Positions 11,157-22,965 of a stretch of 64,000 nucleotides of DNA are shown in pieces. The DNA comes from Isoetes taiwanensis (Eukaryota > Streptophyta > Lycopodiopsida > Isoetales > Isoetaceae): assembly GCA_021234155.1 (NCBI GenBank), contig JAJEKV010000017.1:9305525-9369524 (forward strand), in the 5' to 3' direction. Under the pieces are notes generated by a model. That model did no database searches. It was not told where the DNA came from and saw only the letters and a program-made list of their open reading frames with translations. Numbering within the stretch: the stretch's first letter is position 1; the number at the start of each line of letters is the position of its first letter. A program made the position numbers and the translations under genes.

Positions 11157-12230
11157 TTGCGAGCAAAAAATGGAATATGACAAAAGGGTAATGATGGTAG
11201 TGCAAGAGAATGAAAATTCTGAGAATATGGGTAGCAAAGGTGATAAAAAGAAATGAAAAAATGGAAATGATGTTGGAGAAAGTCTGTGCAGATGGACATA
11301 GTGATGTGAATGATGCTTGAGTGAATGTCTTCAGAAGGATGTTTGTATGGAGCTGGAACAGTGACTTGATTTTGAGAATGATTTGACTAGTGACCTGACT
11401 TGACTTGTTTGACTTCTCTTGAAAGATGTATGGAGCAGGAACAGTGACTTGAGTTGGGAGTATTTTTATCTTTTCTAAAACTTGAGCCACCTCTATGGAA
11501 GGCTTATGGAAGGTAGCAGGCTGTGTTCTCTCTTTTTTTTTTTTTGAAGATGAGTTGGGAAGCAAGGGCTAGATGAGAATGGAACAAAGGCAGATGAAAA
11601 TGGATGGAGTATATCAGGTGGACCTGCCAGTGTGGAAGAAAAATATGATGTCAGTATCACGTTCTCCCAGCTAACTGTAGTAATGTTTAGCTGTTTGGGA
11701 TCCTGCATCAGTGAAGAATTCTGGCTGATATGAATCGGAGGGCAACTATTTGCTCAGGTGGAGATTATTCAGACTGGTGAACCTGTCATGACAAGCTCTA
11801 CATATGTTAGAAAACAACTCCTCCTAGGCTTTCATGACTGTGAACTCAACCTGCAACATCATAATACACACAAGATATTAAAGTTAAAACCTATTCTCTC
11901 TTTTTTTTTTTCTTTTTTATGACTGTGAACTCAACCTGCAACATCATAATACACACAAGATATTAAAGTTAAAACCTATTCTCTCTTTTTTCTTTTCTCT
12001 CTTTTTTTTATGAAAGCGATTTCAAAATAATATCAAAAGAGCATAAGCACCTACATCTTTAGGGAACATGCCTATTAATTTTAAAGCTAGTGTCTCTAAT
12101 AATTCAAGTGGCTAACTATCCAAATGGCTATCCTATTCAAACAAACTCATACAAATATGTTGTTGCCAATATCTCTTTAGATGTAATATGTTTATAGGGT
12201 TCATGAGCTGCTGTCCTGTCATGATATCTT

Positions 12231-12832
12231 CTAGGAAGTAAGAATTTGTACCGCTTGTCCCACGATTTTGTATGGCCCTTCCCATAAACAGTCAAATTTA
12301 CCTGCTGTGTTTTCCCTTGCCTTGTCCCATTTGAGAACTAGCTCCCCTTCTTTGAAACTTCCTTGCAATTTGTGAATGGCTTTGAATGCTACTGCATCCT
12401 TTGCCTTCTTAAGCAAGATGGCATTCTCTACTTCAAACCTCTCTTCTTCTAGATGAAGCAACCTATCAAACATATCTTTGTTTTAATTGTAGTTCTATAT
12501 GCCCAAAGTGCATCATGTAATTTAAGGTGCCAATCCTTTTTATGCACCTCTATTGTCTTCTTGAGAATACCTTTTAGAACTTTGTTGGTGGACTCAGCTT
12601 GGCCATTGCCCTGAGGGTAGTATGCTGAGCTTTTCACATGCTTTACTTTCAAGGTTTTTAGGAGGTTGCTGATCACATCATTTATGAACTGTGTGCCTCT
12701 GTCAGAAACTATTTTCAGAGGAATACCAAATCTAGTGCAAATGTTTTCGTGGAGGAACCTAGCTGTTGTTAAAGCATTTGCTTGTCTCAATGGGATGGCT
12801 TCTGCCCATTTGGTGAAGAAATCTGTTGCCAC
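12231..12832 (-). pseudogene. Gypsy integrase core and C-terminus (internal deletion)
   Basis: Integrase inserts element DNA into the chromosome. The catalytic core (12832 to about 12480) shows the D, D, E residues in the contexts MATDFFTKW, VSDRGTQF and GQAESTNKV. The C-terminal segment (12473 to 12231) contains the GPYKI motif typical of gypsy integrases. Between them about 120 bp is missing compared with the partial copy at 20.9-21.3 kb, which retains the segment NATNHTPFALVYGVEAVVP. The deletion joins TTIK directly to an out-of-frame tail, so the integrase is non-functional here. Confidence 0.8.
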
Positions 12833-12885
12833 TAGTATGTATTCATGCTGAGAGGGAGAATTTGGATGTATATGCCCTATGAAGT

Positions 12886-13182
12886 CTAGTCCCCAAGTTT
12901 GGAATGGACTCGAGGCGTGATGCTAGTCAAAGCAAAGCGGGTTGAAGGATTCTTTTTCCATGTATCTCGGCATTTATGGCATCTCTCGATAGTCTCATAA
13001 CAATCTTTAAACAAGCTGGGCCAAGTAATATCCGGACACGAGTATCTTCTTTGCGGTTGTCGGTTTGCATAATGGCCTCCACAAATTCCTTCATGGCAAG
13101 CTTCTAGAATCAACTCGACCGACCTATCAACACACCTTAGTAGAACACCCAGATTGATCAATCTTACATAATACCTCTCCAA
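12886..13182 (-). pseudogene. Gypsy integrase N-terminal zinc-binding segment
   Basis: Contains ACHEGICGGHYANRQ followed by CYETIERCHKC, the HHCC zinc-binding module that precedes the catalytic core in Ty3/gypsy integrases. It is frame-separated from the upstream RNase H and from the downstream core, so at least two indels have accumulated. Confidence 0.75.
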
Positions 13183-14931
13183 TCATTCTCGTATGTTTTT
13201 GCTTTTTCTTTGAATCTTCTCAACCCGACCGCTTGTAAAGTTTTCTGGTACCTCTTCATGTTTGAGAAACTTGATGATTTCATCCTGCCAGTCCTCTTGC
13301 ATCTTACTAGATAGCACAAGGTTAGTAGCAATTTCACACACTTCATCAGTACTTAAACCATTAAAATCTTCAAACTCAAACATCTTATTGGTCAAGTAAT
13401 CACTAGGACTCTTAATTGCTTTGACAGTCCTAACCTTTAAATTGTAATCCTGTATCTTGCAAGCCCATCTACATAATTTAGCCTTACTCTGAGTTTTCTG
13501 GAACAGCATGGGAATAGGATTTTGATGTATCATTACTTTCACCTCATTGTGTTGAACTATATGACCAAGCCTTTGCAGAAAAAACATTATTCCAGCTGCA
13601 CTTTTTTCCATTCTAGGGTATATGTTCTCAGCATCAGACCAAATTTTGCTGGCAAAAGATATTATCCCATGTTTCTGCATGAGTGCTATGCCTACAGCTT
13701 TGCTAGTGACACTGATATATGCCTGGAATGGTTGAGCAAGGTCTGGTGGTTTCAGAATCTCTGATTGGCATATGGAAGTTATCAACAGGTCAAATTCAGC
13801 TTGGCATTCATCTGTGATTGCAATAAATTTGCTCTCACTCTTATTATACTTGCCAACACGTGTCAGAGCTGCCAAAGGACTTATGATGTGTGAAAAGTTA
13901 GGCACATACATTCTCAAAAAACTTGTCAAGCCCATGAAACTCTTCACCTGTTTTAGGGTTTTAGGTGGAGCTAATTTCTTCAAAGCCTCCATTTTTCCTT
14001 CAGATACTTTGATCCCTTGAGTAGATACCTCATGACCTAGCAATTCACCTTTAGAACAGAGAAATACACACTTCTTTGGATTCAAACACACTCCACCATT
14101 CCTGCACAACTCCATTGTCATTGTCAGCAACTCCATATGTTTGGTTAGAGAAGTTCCCAGGCATAGATCATCCAAAAAAACCCTAAAGTTTGACATTGGC
14201 ATGCTTTGGAATATTTTGTCCATTGCTCTTTGAAAGGTAGCAGATGCATTCATTAAGCCAAATGGCATTTTCATCATGGCAAAAGTGCCCCAAGGGGTTA
14301 TGAAAGAGGTTTTAGCTTGATCTGTCTCTTTTATCTTGATTTGATTGAAACCTGAAAATCCATCTAAAAAAGAATATATTTCTTTCCCTGCAGTTGCATG
14401 CAACACTTCTTCTAGAAATGGTAATGGATAACAATCTTTAATAGTGGCCTTGTTTGGATCCCTGTAATCTATGCAAATCCTAATGCTCTTATTCTTTTTT
14501 TCTGCAGGAACAATGCAAGACAGCCAGTCAGGGTTTGTTATCTCTTTAATAACCTCAGCTTCTTTCATCTTCAACAATTCCTCCCTGATCAGGGTAAGCA
14601 ATGATGCATTTATTCTTCTGAGTTTTTGCATTACGGGTTTAGCATTTTCTTTTATCTTTATTTCAAACTCACAGATATCAGTCCTCACTCCTACCAATTC
14701 TGTATAATCCCAGGCAAATACATCTTTCCAGCTCTCAAAGAAAACTTTTAAGGAAGCCTCGTCTTTGCTATCAAAAAGATCTCCAAGGAAAAGTGTCCTT
14801 ACCTGTCCATTTTTGCTGATAGTTAACTCTTTTACCTCTTTCTCCTGCTGTGCATCTATCACCAGAATAGGATAAAGTTGTGTTGCATCTTCCTTGTTTA
14901 ATTCATCTTCATTTATAGCTCCCTCAGCCAA
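13183..14931 (-). pseudogene. Gypsy reverse transcriptase and RNase H
   Basis: 582 open residues. The segment before RT reads WKDVFAWDYTELVGV, as in Tat/Athila polyproteins. RT motifs are clear: RICIDYRDPNKATIKDCYP, FLDGFSGFNQI, MPFGLMNASATFQRAM and the catalytic FLDDL (FxDD in place of the usual YxDD). The connection and the gypsy-type RNase H follow, the latter degenerate (ISVTSKAVGIALMQ, where the usual catalytic Asp appears replaced). The reading frame is the same as the upstream gag-protease frame and is separated from it by one TAA at 14950-14952, so the two were once a single polyprotein. Confidence 0.9.
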
Positions 14932-14949
14932 ATAGTCAAGGAGACGCGG

Positions 14950-17292
14950 TTACGCAAAAAGTGCATCCGCTTCACAATTCTCCTCCCTAGGTATATGCTT
15001 GATCTCCCAAGCTTTGAATTTGCTTAGAAGTTGCGGTACCCTTTCTTTGAGCTCGACATGTCTTGGTTTTGGTGCGGTACTCTCCGATTGACTGCTGCAT
15101 ATCAATTGAGAATCACCAAAGATAGATATGTTAGTCAGACCTAAGGCTAAAGATTCTTCTAAGCCAGCTATGAGTGCCTTATATTCAGCCATATTTGAAG
15201 TGATTCCTTCATGCACTCTACCAACTTTGGATAAGAGCTTGTTGGCACAGTTTCTGATCACAGCTGCAGAGGATGCTATACTCAACTTGATTGAAATTCC
15301 ACCATCAAACCACAATACACCTTTATTGAGATTTGTTTCTATGCCGAGGTCACCTAAACAGGTAGGTATGATTTCTATTGGTTTATAGACAGAAACATGC
15401 ATTTTTAACACCCCTGGCTCATCTTCAATCAACATGTCTTGTTCTATAAAGTTGTACAGATTAGCATCACCTGTTTTGTTGTATAGAGTTACAGTTTTTG
15501 CTCCATTTGAAATGGTACACTGCCCTTTGGACCAGACAGGTCTAGCATCTACTATGGATAACCATCTCCTTCCCAACAACAAGTCATATAAGTCAGTCAC
15601 GTCACAATTGTCTTCAAAAGCCACAACTATGAAACTGGCCTCAACAATTATACCTTCAATTTCTATTGGCACCTTTGTCACTAGTCCTATAGGTTTTATT
15701 TTAGCATTGGAGAATGACCTTAATATGACAGGTGATGGTTGAGTAACAGCAAGACCACATTTATTCATTACATGCTGAGGCATGACATTTAGTGGAGAGC
15801 CTCCATCTAGCAAGACTCTAGATAAATGCAAGTTACCTAAACTAGCTGAGCAAGTGAAGGCACCTGGATCTTTTTCTTCTTGAGTTAATATAACCTTCTC
15901 TGTTTCATGCACATCAGCAAATGAAATTTGTTCAACATTATTAGACCTCAATATTTTCTCTCTATAGCTAGGTGCAATTCTGAGAAGCGTGAGGAGATCT
16001 ATGCTTACTTTAGAACTTTTCAGGATCATATCTAGCTCATCTAACTCTTTATCCTTTTTATTAAACTTCTCAAAAGGAGGTGGAGCTATCACCTGAACTT
16101 CTCTGTTGACAGGAATGTTCTTGCTCATACCTTTATCTGCAGGTGTTCCACTTTCCACCATCTTTCTTGTTTGCACCACCATGATCTCTTCCTGCTCCTC
16201 ATATTCCTCTACAAACCTAATGGCAGATGTTCCTTCCAATTTCTTGCCTTTGTCCTGCTTGTCAAAGTACTCTTTAACAAAACATTTGTCCTCAAGATGA
16301 CCTATTTCCTTGCAGAAATTGCACACAGGGCAGATCTTTCCAAAATGACCTTTCTTTCCACATTTTAAGCATGCCCTGTAATAGCAAATATCAGAAGGAT
16401 GAGTATCTTTGAAACAATGTGCACAAGGTGGATAAGTTTTTTTGCTGTTCTTCAATTCCAAGAGTTGTTTGGTTAGCTCTGCAATGGTCTCAGACATTTT
16501 GGCCATCTCACTCTTGGATTCACTGATTTTAGGTGTAGCTTCTTCATCTTTGGATTTTCTTCTTTCTTTTTGCACTGCATACACAGGCACATGCTCATAC
16601 TCCTGCTCATAATCTGGATAAAAAGGGTCAGCACAATGGTTCACATGATTATCAGGTAGAAAAGACATATCATTAGAGATTTTAGTTGCCTTTTCAAAAG
16701 CCTTGTGTATGGTATCAAAACCTTCCTGATTTTGAATTTTTAGCATCTTTCTGTGCACCTTAGGCCTTGGTGACAGTCCTTTAATGAAAGCAGCCACGAA
16801 ATAGAGTGTGGGAGTAGGTACCTGACTCTTTTGGCATTTTCTCAAGTATGCACTAAACCTCTCCACATAGTGGTTGATACTTTCACCCGCCCTTATGCAA
16901 AAAGTTTGTAGCTCGTTTGCCAACTCTTGAGGGGCAGATAGTTTGCCAAACCTAGCCAAAAATTGCTGCACAAGATTCTCATATGTATCAGTGCCCATAA
17001 CTGAGGTCACATGCTCACACCAAGCATATGCCTCATCAGATTTCATGCATCTCTTAAACTCAGAGAATCTACAGCCCTTTTTACAACCATAATCTCTATA
17101 ATATTCATCAAACACTTTCAGAAAATGGTTAGCATTCATAGTTGGTTCAAATATGGGTGGAGTAATGGGCAAACTTAGCTCAAAATACTGTGGGATTGCA
17201 CAATTTGGCTGCACCACAGTTGCAACAGGTACTCCTTGTGGTTCCAATGATTCTGGGGCTTCTTGTTGTTCATTTCTTCCTCTAGGAGCCAT
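14950..17292 (-). pseudogene. Gypsy Gag, zinc knuckles, protease and archaeal-type RNase H
   Basis: The likely start is MAPRGRNEQQE at 17292. An upstream in-frame ATG at 17349 lies across the LTR/PBS boundary and is unlikely to be used. The Gag capsid domain spans roughly residues 40-220. Then come two zinc knuckles (CLKCGKKGHFGKIC and CNFCKEIGHLEDKC), an aspartic protease with the active-site context VLLDGGSPLNVM (DGG form), and at the C-terminus a second RNase H with all acidic contexts visible: LWFDGGIS, SNMAEYKAL, IFGDSQLI and NCEADAL. This archaeal-type RNase H sits before the RT, not after it. The frame ends in a TAA directly after EADALFA, most likely a secondary nonsense mutation. Confidence 0.85.
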
Positions 17293-17316
17293 GAGTTCTT
17301 CGAAAACCAGGTGGAA

Positions 17317-17334
17317 ATCTCGGTAGGACCTCCA
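17317..17334 (-). other. Primer-binding site of the gypsy element
   Basis: On the minus strand, TGGAGGTCCTACCGAGAT follows the LTR end after three T's. It begins with TGG as tRNA-primed sites do, and is almost identical to the site of the non-autonomous element at 39013-39030 (two transitions). I could not assign the tRNA. Confidence 0.65.
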
Positions 17335-17337
17335 AAA

Positions 17338-19739
17338 TGTTGATGGCAAACCTGGCTAGACCACCAACCTCAGGTCAAAGAAGCAATAGTCTTGGTCTAG
17401 GACCTCCAGATCACTTGAGGTGATCACTCTATGCTCAAATATCTATGTTCAAACCCTCAGAAAACAAGATTTCACTGGTTTCCCTAAAGCTAAAAAAGCT
17501 AGTCTTGCTCAAACAGGCACAAAAACCAATGCATTTGACATTTTAAGCCCAAATAAGCATAGCATGATGCAATGACATGTGTAAAAAGTGCTGTGGAAAG
17601 TCTATGCAAAAAATCCCCATAGTTGAAGAGGAATATTGGTTCCTGACCAGGTCAGAATCTAGTCAATGGACTGGACAGTGCACTAATTTTTGCCAAATGA
17701 AAACAATAATGAAATTTTGACTCAACTGAGTTCTGACAGTGAGCCTAGGACCTGCATAATAAGTGCATGCTATTCACAAGGTGAAAAAATCAGTCTGCAA
17801 TTTGAAAGACATGTCTGAGCATGAAATGTCTATGAAATACTGTGACAGACTTTGAAACATCAGGTGATTGATCTTTTTTTCTTAACTTTTCAACTTTTCC
17901 TTTTCGAGTAATTGCACTAAATGCAATTAGAACCTCAAATGCAACAAGATGCAGATATGTAGTCTTTTTCTTTCTATTTTTTTTGAAATAATTCAAATGC
18001 AAATGCAGCAAATAATATTTTCCAAGGTCAAATTTTCATTCAACTGGAAACAGAGTCACCACATTCGATGTTATGTAAATGATCAAGATGATCAGTTGAC
18101 AAAACATCTCTAAAAACATGAATATTTGGATACAAATTGGTCATGATATGCCTCAGGAATGATTTCTTAAGGCAGGAGGATCTCTCAGCATGAATTTCGA
18201 CTTCACTCTTCAGGTACTTCGTCTTCAAATCGCACAAAAAGCCCACACTTTTACAGTCGAACAAACCCCTCTTTTAAAATCTCTGTTTCCGGCCGGATCT
18301 TGGCAAATTCGGAGTCTTGGCCACGTTTCTGGTTGGTTTAGATGTTTCTTTGGGTATAGCAGGATAGGAATGGTCAGCCAACGCAATGATTGATTAGTTT
18401 GATCGAACAAAAAACAGGTTCTTGGCAAGTTAGATCTTAGGTTTCGGAAGTTTTCCAGAGATGATTTATCCCACAGGCTTGACTCGAAAAAAATGACACA
18501 GGTATATAAGGAATAGCCTCGCTGGCATTTCTAAATCTACGTGCCGTGTGGAGTGGATAGCCAGCCCGTGTTCTGGTCCACGTGCCCCACCGCCACGTCC
18601 GCAACTTGAGATGAGGTGGCTAGTGATGTGTGGGACACGTCAGATAGGCTAGATTAGGGTAGATAGGACCCCCCCCCCTTTTTTATCATTTTTATTTTGG
18701 CACGATTCCCAATGTCTTCAATATCTAGGTCAAAACAAGGTCTTTTTTGGATTTTCAAAGGTCAAAAGGGCATATTTTTTGTGCTTTATGACATGAAAGC
18801 TTCATCTTGAGGAATAGAGCACATTGGTTTTTTGGGTATAGTGGAGCTTGAGGTGAGATGGCAATATGTTAGAATGAGGTGGCAAGGAGGAAGAACAAGG
18901 TTGAAAGGCTCATTTTCCAAGCATTTTGATCTCATGGTTGACCAACTTTTTGGGCTTGGTCAAAACTTGCCTAGTCATCATTTGATGATGTAAAGTGATG
19001 TGATGGTGTAGAATGATGTAATGATGTTGAGTGATGTAATGGTGTGGAGTGATGTGATGATGTGGACACTTGTTGCTTAGGTGGCAACTTGGTGGATGAC
19101 ATATGGAAATAGCAAAAAATGAGTGGACCAAAGTAGCTTTGTAGGTGATGACATGTGTGTCTAGCCATCATGCCATGTCACTTAGAAGTGGTGACTAGGC
19201 AAATTCGTGCTTAGCTTTTCCTTCCCTTTTTTTTTGTATTTTGGCTAGCAAAAATGCTCTTTTAGCTTTGGCTACTTGGTGTGAAGTGCATGATAATGGA
19301 ATGGTGTGATGAAGAATAGTGACATAAAACTTGATGCTAGGCAATCTCTTTGGTGTAATAACTTTCTTGGAAATTGTGCCTTAGGTAGTGGTAGGTCAAC
19401 TATGGAATAAGAGGCTATGTGTGAGATGTATAATGGTATAGGGTGTGGAGATGCAAAGAGAAAGAAAAAAGAAAAAGAATAAGGGTGATGGTATGTTGGA
19501 AATGAGGTCAATGTGAAGGAATAGAGTAGAAATGACAATATGAAGGAGAAAAATACCATTTTCGTAGCTTGCAAACTTCATAGGGGTCTTCCAAACTTCT
19601 AGATGCTTAGATCCTCTCAATGTGTGATCTTGATTCCAGTTCAATGTCTTCACTTGGTTCTTCAACATAGTATCTTCTTTTTTCTGCAATATGAATAAGA
19701 TTTGATGGCACCTTACCATGTTGCCATAGCAGGGCAACA
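17338..19739 (-). repeat. Ty3/gypsy LTR 2 (5' LTR in element sense)
   Basis: Direct repeat of LTR 1 (2402 versus 2405 bp) with the same TGTTGATGGC start and GGGCAACA end. It is shared between the complete internal region on its left and the partial internal region on its right, so it is the middle LTR of a tandem array. Confidence 0.85.
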
Positions 19740-21312
19740 TCATGCTAAACAAGGAAAAGGAATGGCTGGTCCCCTCAGCCTTGCGAGCAAAAAATGGAAT
19801 ATGACAAAAGGGTAATGATGGTAGTGCAAGAGAATGAAAATTCTGAGAATATGGGTAGCAACGGTGATAAAAAGAAATGAAAAAATGGAAATGATGTTGG
19901 AGAAAGTCTGTGCAGATGGACATAGTGATGTGAATGATGCTTGAGTGAATGTCTTCAGAAGGATGTTTGTGTGGAGCTGGAACAGTGACTTGATTTTGAG
20001 AATGATTTGACTAGTGACCTGACTTGACTTGTTTGACTTCTCTTGAAAGATGTATGGAGCAGGAACAGTGACTTGAGTTGGGAGTATTTTTATCTTTTCT
20101 AAAACTTGAGCCACCTCTATGGAAGGCTTATGGAAGGTAGCAGGCTGTGTTCTCTCTTTTTTTTTTTGAAGATGAGTTGGGAAGCAAGGGCTAGATGAGA
20201 ATGGAACAAAGGCAGATGAAAACGGATGGAGTATATCAGGTGGACCTGCCAGTGTGGAAGAAAAATATGATGTAAGTATCACGTTCTCCCAGCTAACTGT
20301 AGTAATGTTTAGCTGTTTGGGATCCTGCATCAGTGAAGAATTCTGGCTGATATGAATTGGAGGGCAACTATTTGCTCAGGTGGAGATTATTCAGACTGGT
20401 GAACCTGTCATGACAAGCTCTACATATGTTAGAAAACAACTCCTCCCTTTCATGACTGTGAACTCAACCTGCAACATCATAATACACACAAGATATTAAA
20501 GTTAAAACCTATTCTCTCTTTTTTTTTTTTTTTTTTTTATGATATTTGTGAACTCAACCTGCAACATCATAATACACACAAGATATTAAAGTTAAAACCT
20601 ATTCTCTCTTTTTTCTTTTCTCTCTTTTTTTTATGAAAGCGATTTCAAAATAATATCAAAAGAGCATAAGCACCTACATCTTTAGGGAACATGCCTATTA
20701 ATTTTAAAGCTAGTGTCTCTAATAATTCAAGTGGCTAACTATCCAAATGGTTATCCTATTCAAACAAACTCATACAAATATGTTGTTGCCAATATCTCTT
20801 TAGATGTAATATGTTTATAGGGTTTATGAGCTGCTGTCCTGTCATGATATCTTCTAGGAAGTAAGAATTTGTACCGCTTGTCCCTGATTTTGTATGGCCC
20901 TTCCCATAAACAAATCAAATTTACCTCTTTGTGTTTTCCCTTGCCTTGTCCCATTTGAGAACTAGCTCCCCTTCTTTGAAACTTCCTTGCAATTTGTGAA
21001 TGGCTTTGAATGCTGCTGCATCCTTTGCCTTCTTAAGCAAGATGGCATTCTCTGCTTCAAACCTCTCTTCTTCTAGATGAAGCAACCTATCAAACCTATC
21101 TTTGTATGCTTCCTCCATCTGCATTTGAATCTTTAGAGCTAACCTTAAGGAAGGCAACTCCAGTTCCACTGGAACAACAGCCTCAACACCATAGACAAGA
21201 GCAAAAGGTGTATGATTAGTAGCATTTTTAATTGTAGTTCTATATGCCCAAAGTGCATCATGTAATTTAAGGTGCCAATCCTTTTTATGCACCTCTTGGT
21301 TTTTTGGGTATA
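19740..21312 (-). mobile_element. Partial gypsy internal region (3' end plus integrase C-terminus)
   Basis: This repeats the 3' non-coding end and integrase C-terminus of the main element, including the stem-loop at 19764-19780. It stops in the integrase at about 21296 and then jumps to LTR sequence. The integrase piece (21300 to about 20921) keeps the segment EVHKKDWHLKLHDALWAYRT through EGELVLKWDKAREN, including the stretch deleted from the left copy. A T-rich tract near 20520-20540 differs in length from its left counterpart. The junction at 21297-21312 carries a short duplication of TTGGTTTTTTGGGTATA. Confidence 0.8.
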
Positions 21313-22226
21313 GAGGAATAGAGCACATTGGTTTTTTGGGTATAGTGGAGCTTGAGGTGAGATGGCAATAGGTTAGAATGAGGTGGCAAGGAGGAAGAAC
21401 AAGGTTGAAAGGCTCATTTTCCAAGCATTTTGATCTCATGGTTGACCAACTTTTTGGGCTTGGTCAAAACTTGCCTAGTCATCATTTGATGATGTAAAGT
21501 GATGTGATGGTGTAGAATGATGTAATGATGTTGAGTGATGTAATGGTGTGGAGTGATGTGATGATGTGGACACTTGTCGCTTAGGTGGCAACTTGGTGGA
21601 TGACATATGGAAATAGCAAAAAATGAGTGGACCAAAGTAGCTTTGTAGGTGATGACATGTGTGTCTAGCCATCATGCCATGTCACTTAGAAGTGGTGACT
21701 AGGCAAATTCGTGCTTAGCTTTTCCTTCCCTTTTTTTTTTTGTATTTTGGCTAGCAAAAATGCTCTTTTAGCTTTGGCTACTTGGTGTGAAGTGCATGAT
21801 AATGGAATGGTGTGATGAAGAATAGTGACATAAAACTTGATGCTAGGCAATCTCTTTGGTGTAATAACTTTCTTGGAAATTGTGCCTTAGGTAGTGGTAG
21901 GTCAACTATGGAATGTATAATGGTATAGGGTGTGGAGATGCAAAGAGAAAGAAAAAAGAAAAAGAATAAGGGTGATGGTATGTTGGAAATGAGGTCAATG
22001 TGAAGGAATAGAGTAGAAATGACAATATGAAGGAGAAAAATACCATTTTCGTAGCTTGCAAACTTCATAGGGGTCTTCCAAACTTCTAGATGCTTAGATC
22101 CTCTCAATGTGTGATCTTGATTCCAGTTCAATGTCTTCACTTGGTTCTTCAACATAGTATCTTCTTTTTTCTGCAATATGAATAAGATTTGATGGCACCT
22201 TACCATGTTGCCATAGCAGGGCAACA
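21313..22226 (-). repeat. Ty3/gypsy LTR 3, missing its first ~1.5 kb
   Basis: About 914 bp matching the right part of LTR 2 (from about 18808), with a further ~20-bp deletion near 21914. It ends GGGCAACA at 22226 and is followed at once by CTCTC and host LINE sequence, which defines the true LTR end. Confidence 0.85.
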
Positions 22227-22231
22227 CTCTC
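22227..22231. repeat. Target-site duplication of the gypsy array (right)
   Basis: CTCTC, matching 8706-8710. Together they bracket the 13.5-kb array as one insertion. Confidence 0.85.
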
Positions 22232-22965
22232 GTCTTCCACTTTCCCTGTGTTGCAGATTCTGCAAATACGATCTTCTCTTTCCACTTTCCTCCACCTGTC
22301 ATTTTCAATTCTTAGATCATGACTTCCCATTCTAAATCTTGCCAGAGTGTCCTTTTTGTTTTTCCAATCAAATTATCTCTATACATCGATTGTCCTATGT
22401 GTCGCTCGGGTTGAAGACAGTTATTAGCCATAGTGTTTTGGGACCGCTATGTTTCTCTAACCATGCTTTCATTGCTATCTCGACCCATTATTCATTCCAT
22501 TTTCCTTCATTTATCAGATCACTCAGGTTTAACCCCATCTATCTCGTCCAAACTGCCACTGCCTTGAACCAGCCGTTGCATGTGATGATATATGACTTAG
22601 CCGATTTGCTTATTGCGATGGTTGACAGTTTCTCAGCATGACCGCCTTTGTTATCTTTCATTAAATATCTGATGGTCCTCTCCCATGCTCTCACTTCCAT
22701 TGGTTTCTGACCTGTCTCATATATCATGGTTGCTAGAGGTGTGTTTGCCCGTACTCTAAATTCTTGTTTGTGCCATTGGCTAAGGATCCCTTCTTACTTG
22801 TCCCATTTCTTGTCTGATAGTCCGGGTCCCCATGCCTCTGATCCATATAGCTGTGTTGATGCAACTATTGTACTAAACATGTAACACTTGATCTCCCAGT
22901 CAAGTATTCTGCTTCTATTACAGAAATTCTTCATATTAAAATAGCTCCCAATAGCTGCTTGGAAT
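22232..22965 (-). pseudogene. LINE ORF2, post-RT region and first half of zinc finger
   Basis: Right half of the LINE split by the gypsy array. Reading leftward: CYMFSTIVASTQLYGSEAWG (typical post-RT segment), then ETGQKPMEVRAWERTIRYLM, then MGSHDLRIENDRW and ICRICNTGKVEDE, where the gypsy array interrupts. This C-terminal style (GSH.L.IE..RW, then CxxC) belongs to LINE clades common in animals and lower plants. The 5' part of the ORF is missing and its right edge abuts the transposase-like pseudogene. Confidence 0.7.

Larger units (their letters stand above)
11116..17337 (-). mobile_element. Ty3/gypsy (Tat-like) internal region
   Basis: Read right to left this holds the primer-binding site (17317-17334), gag, protease, archaeal-type RNase H, reverse transcriptase, gypsy RNase H and integrase, then a 3' non-coding part with a stem-loop at 11140-11156. 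RT and integrase signatures and the extra RNase H place it near the Tat branch of Ty3/gypsy. A 79-bp-scale tandem duplication with T-rich tracts lies at about 11835-12010. The element is dead: one stop inside the polyprotein, frame breaks in the integrase and a deletion in the integrase C-terminus. Confidence 0.85.

Noticed and set aside
11835-12010. Second 'CCTGCAACATCATAAT' as the LTR end
   Set aside because: I first took this CAACA as the LTR boundary, but LTR 3 ends at GGGCAACA next to the target duplication, which places the real end at 11115 and 19739.
17293-17349. Gag start at 17349
   Set aside because: It would begin inside the LTR and run through the primer-binding site. MAPRG at 17292 is the natural start.
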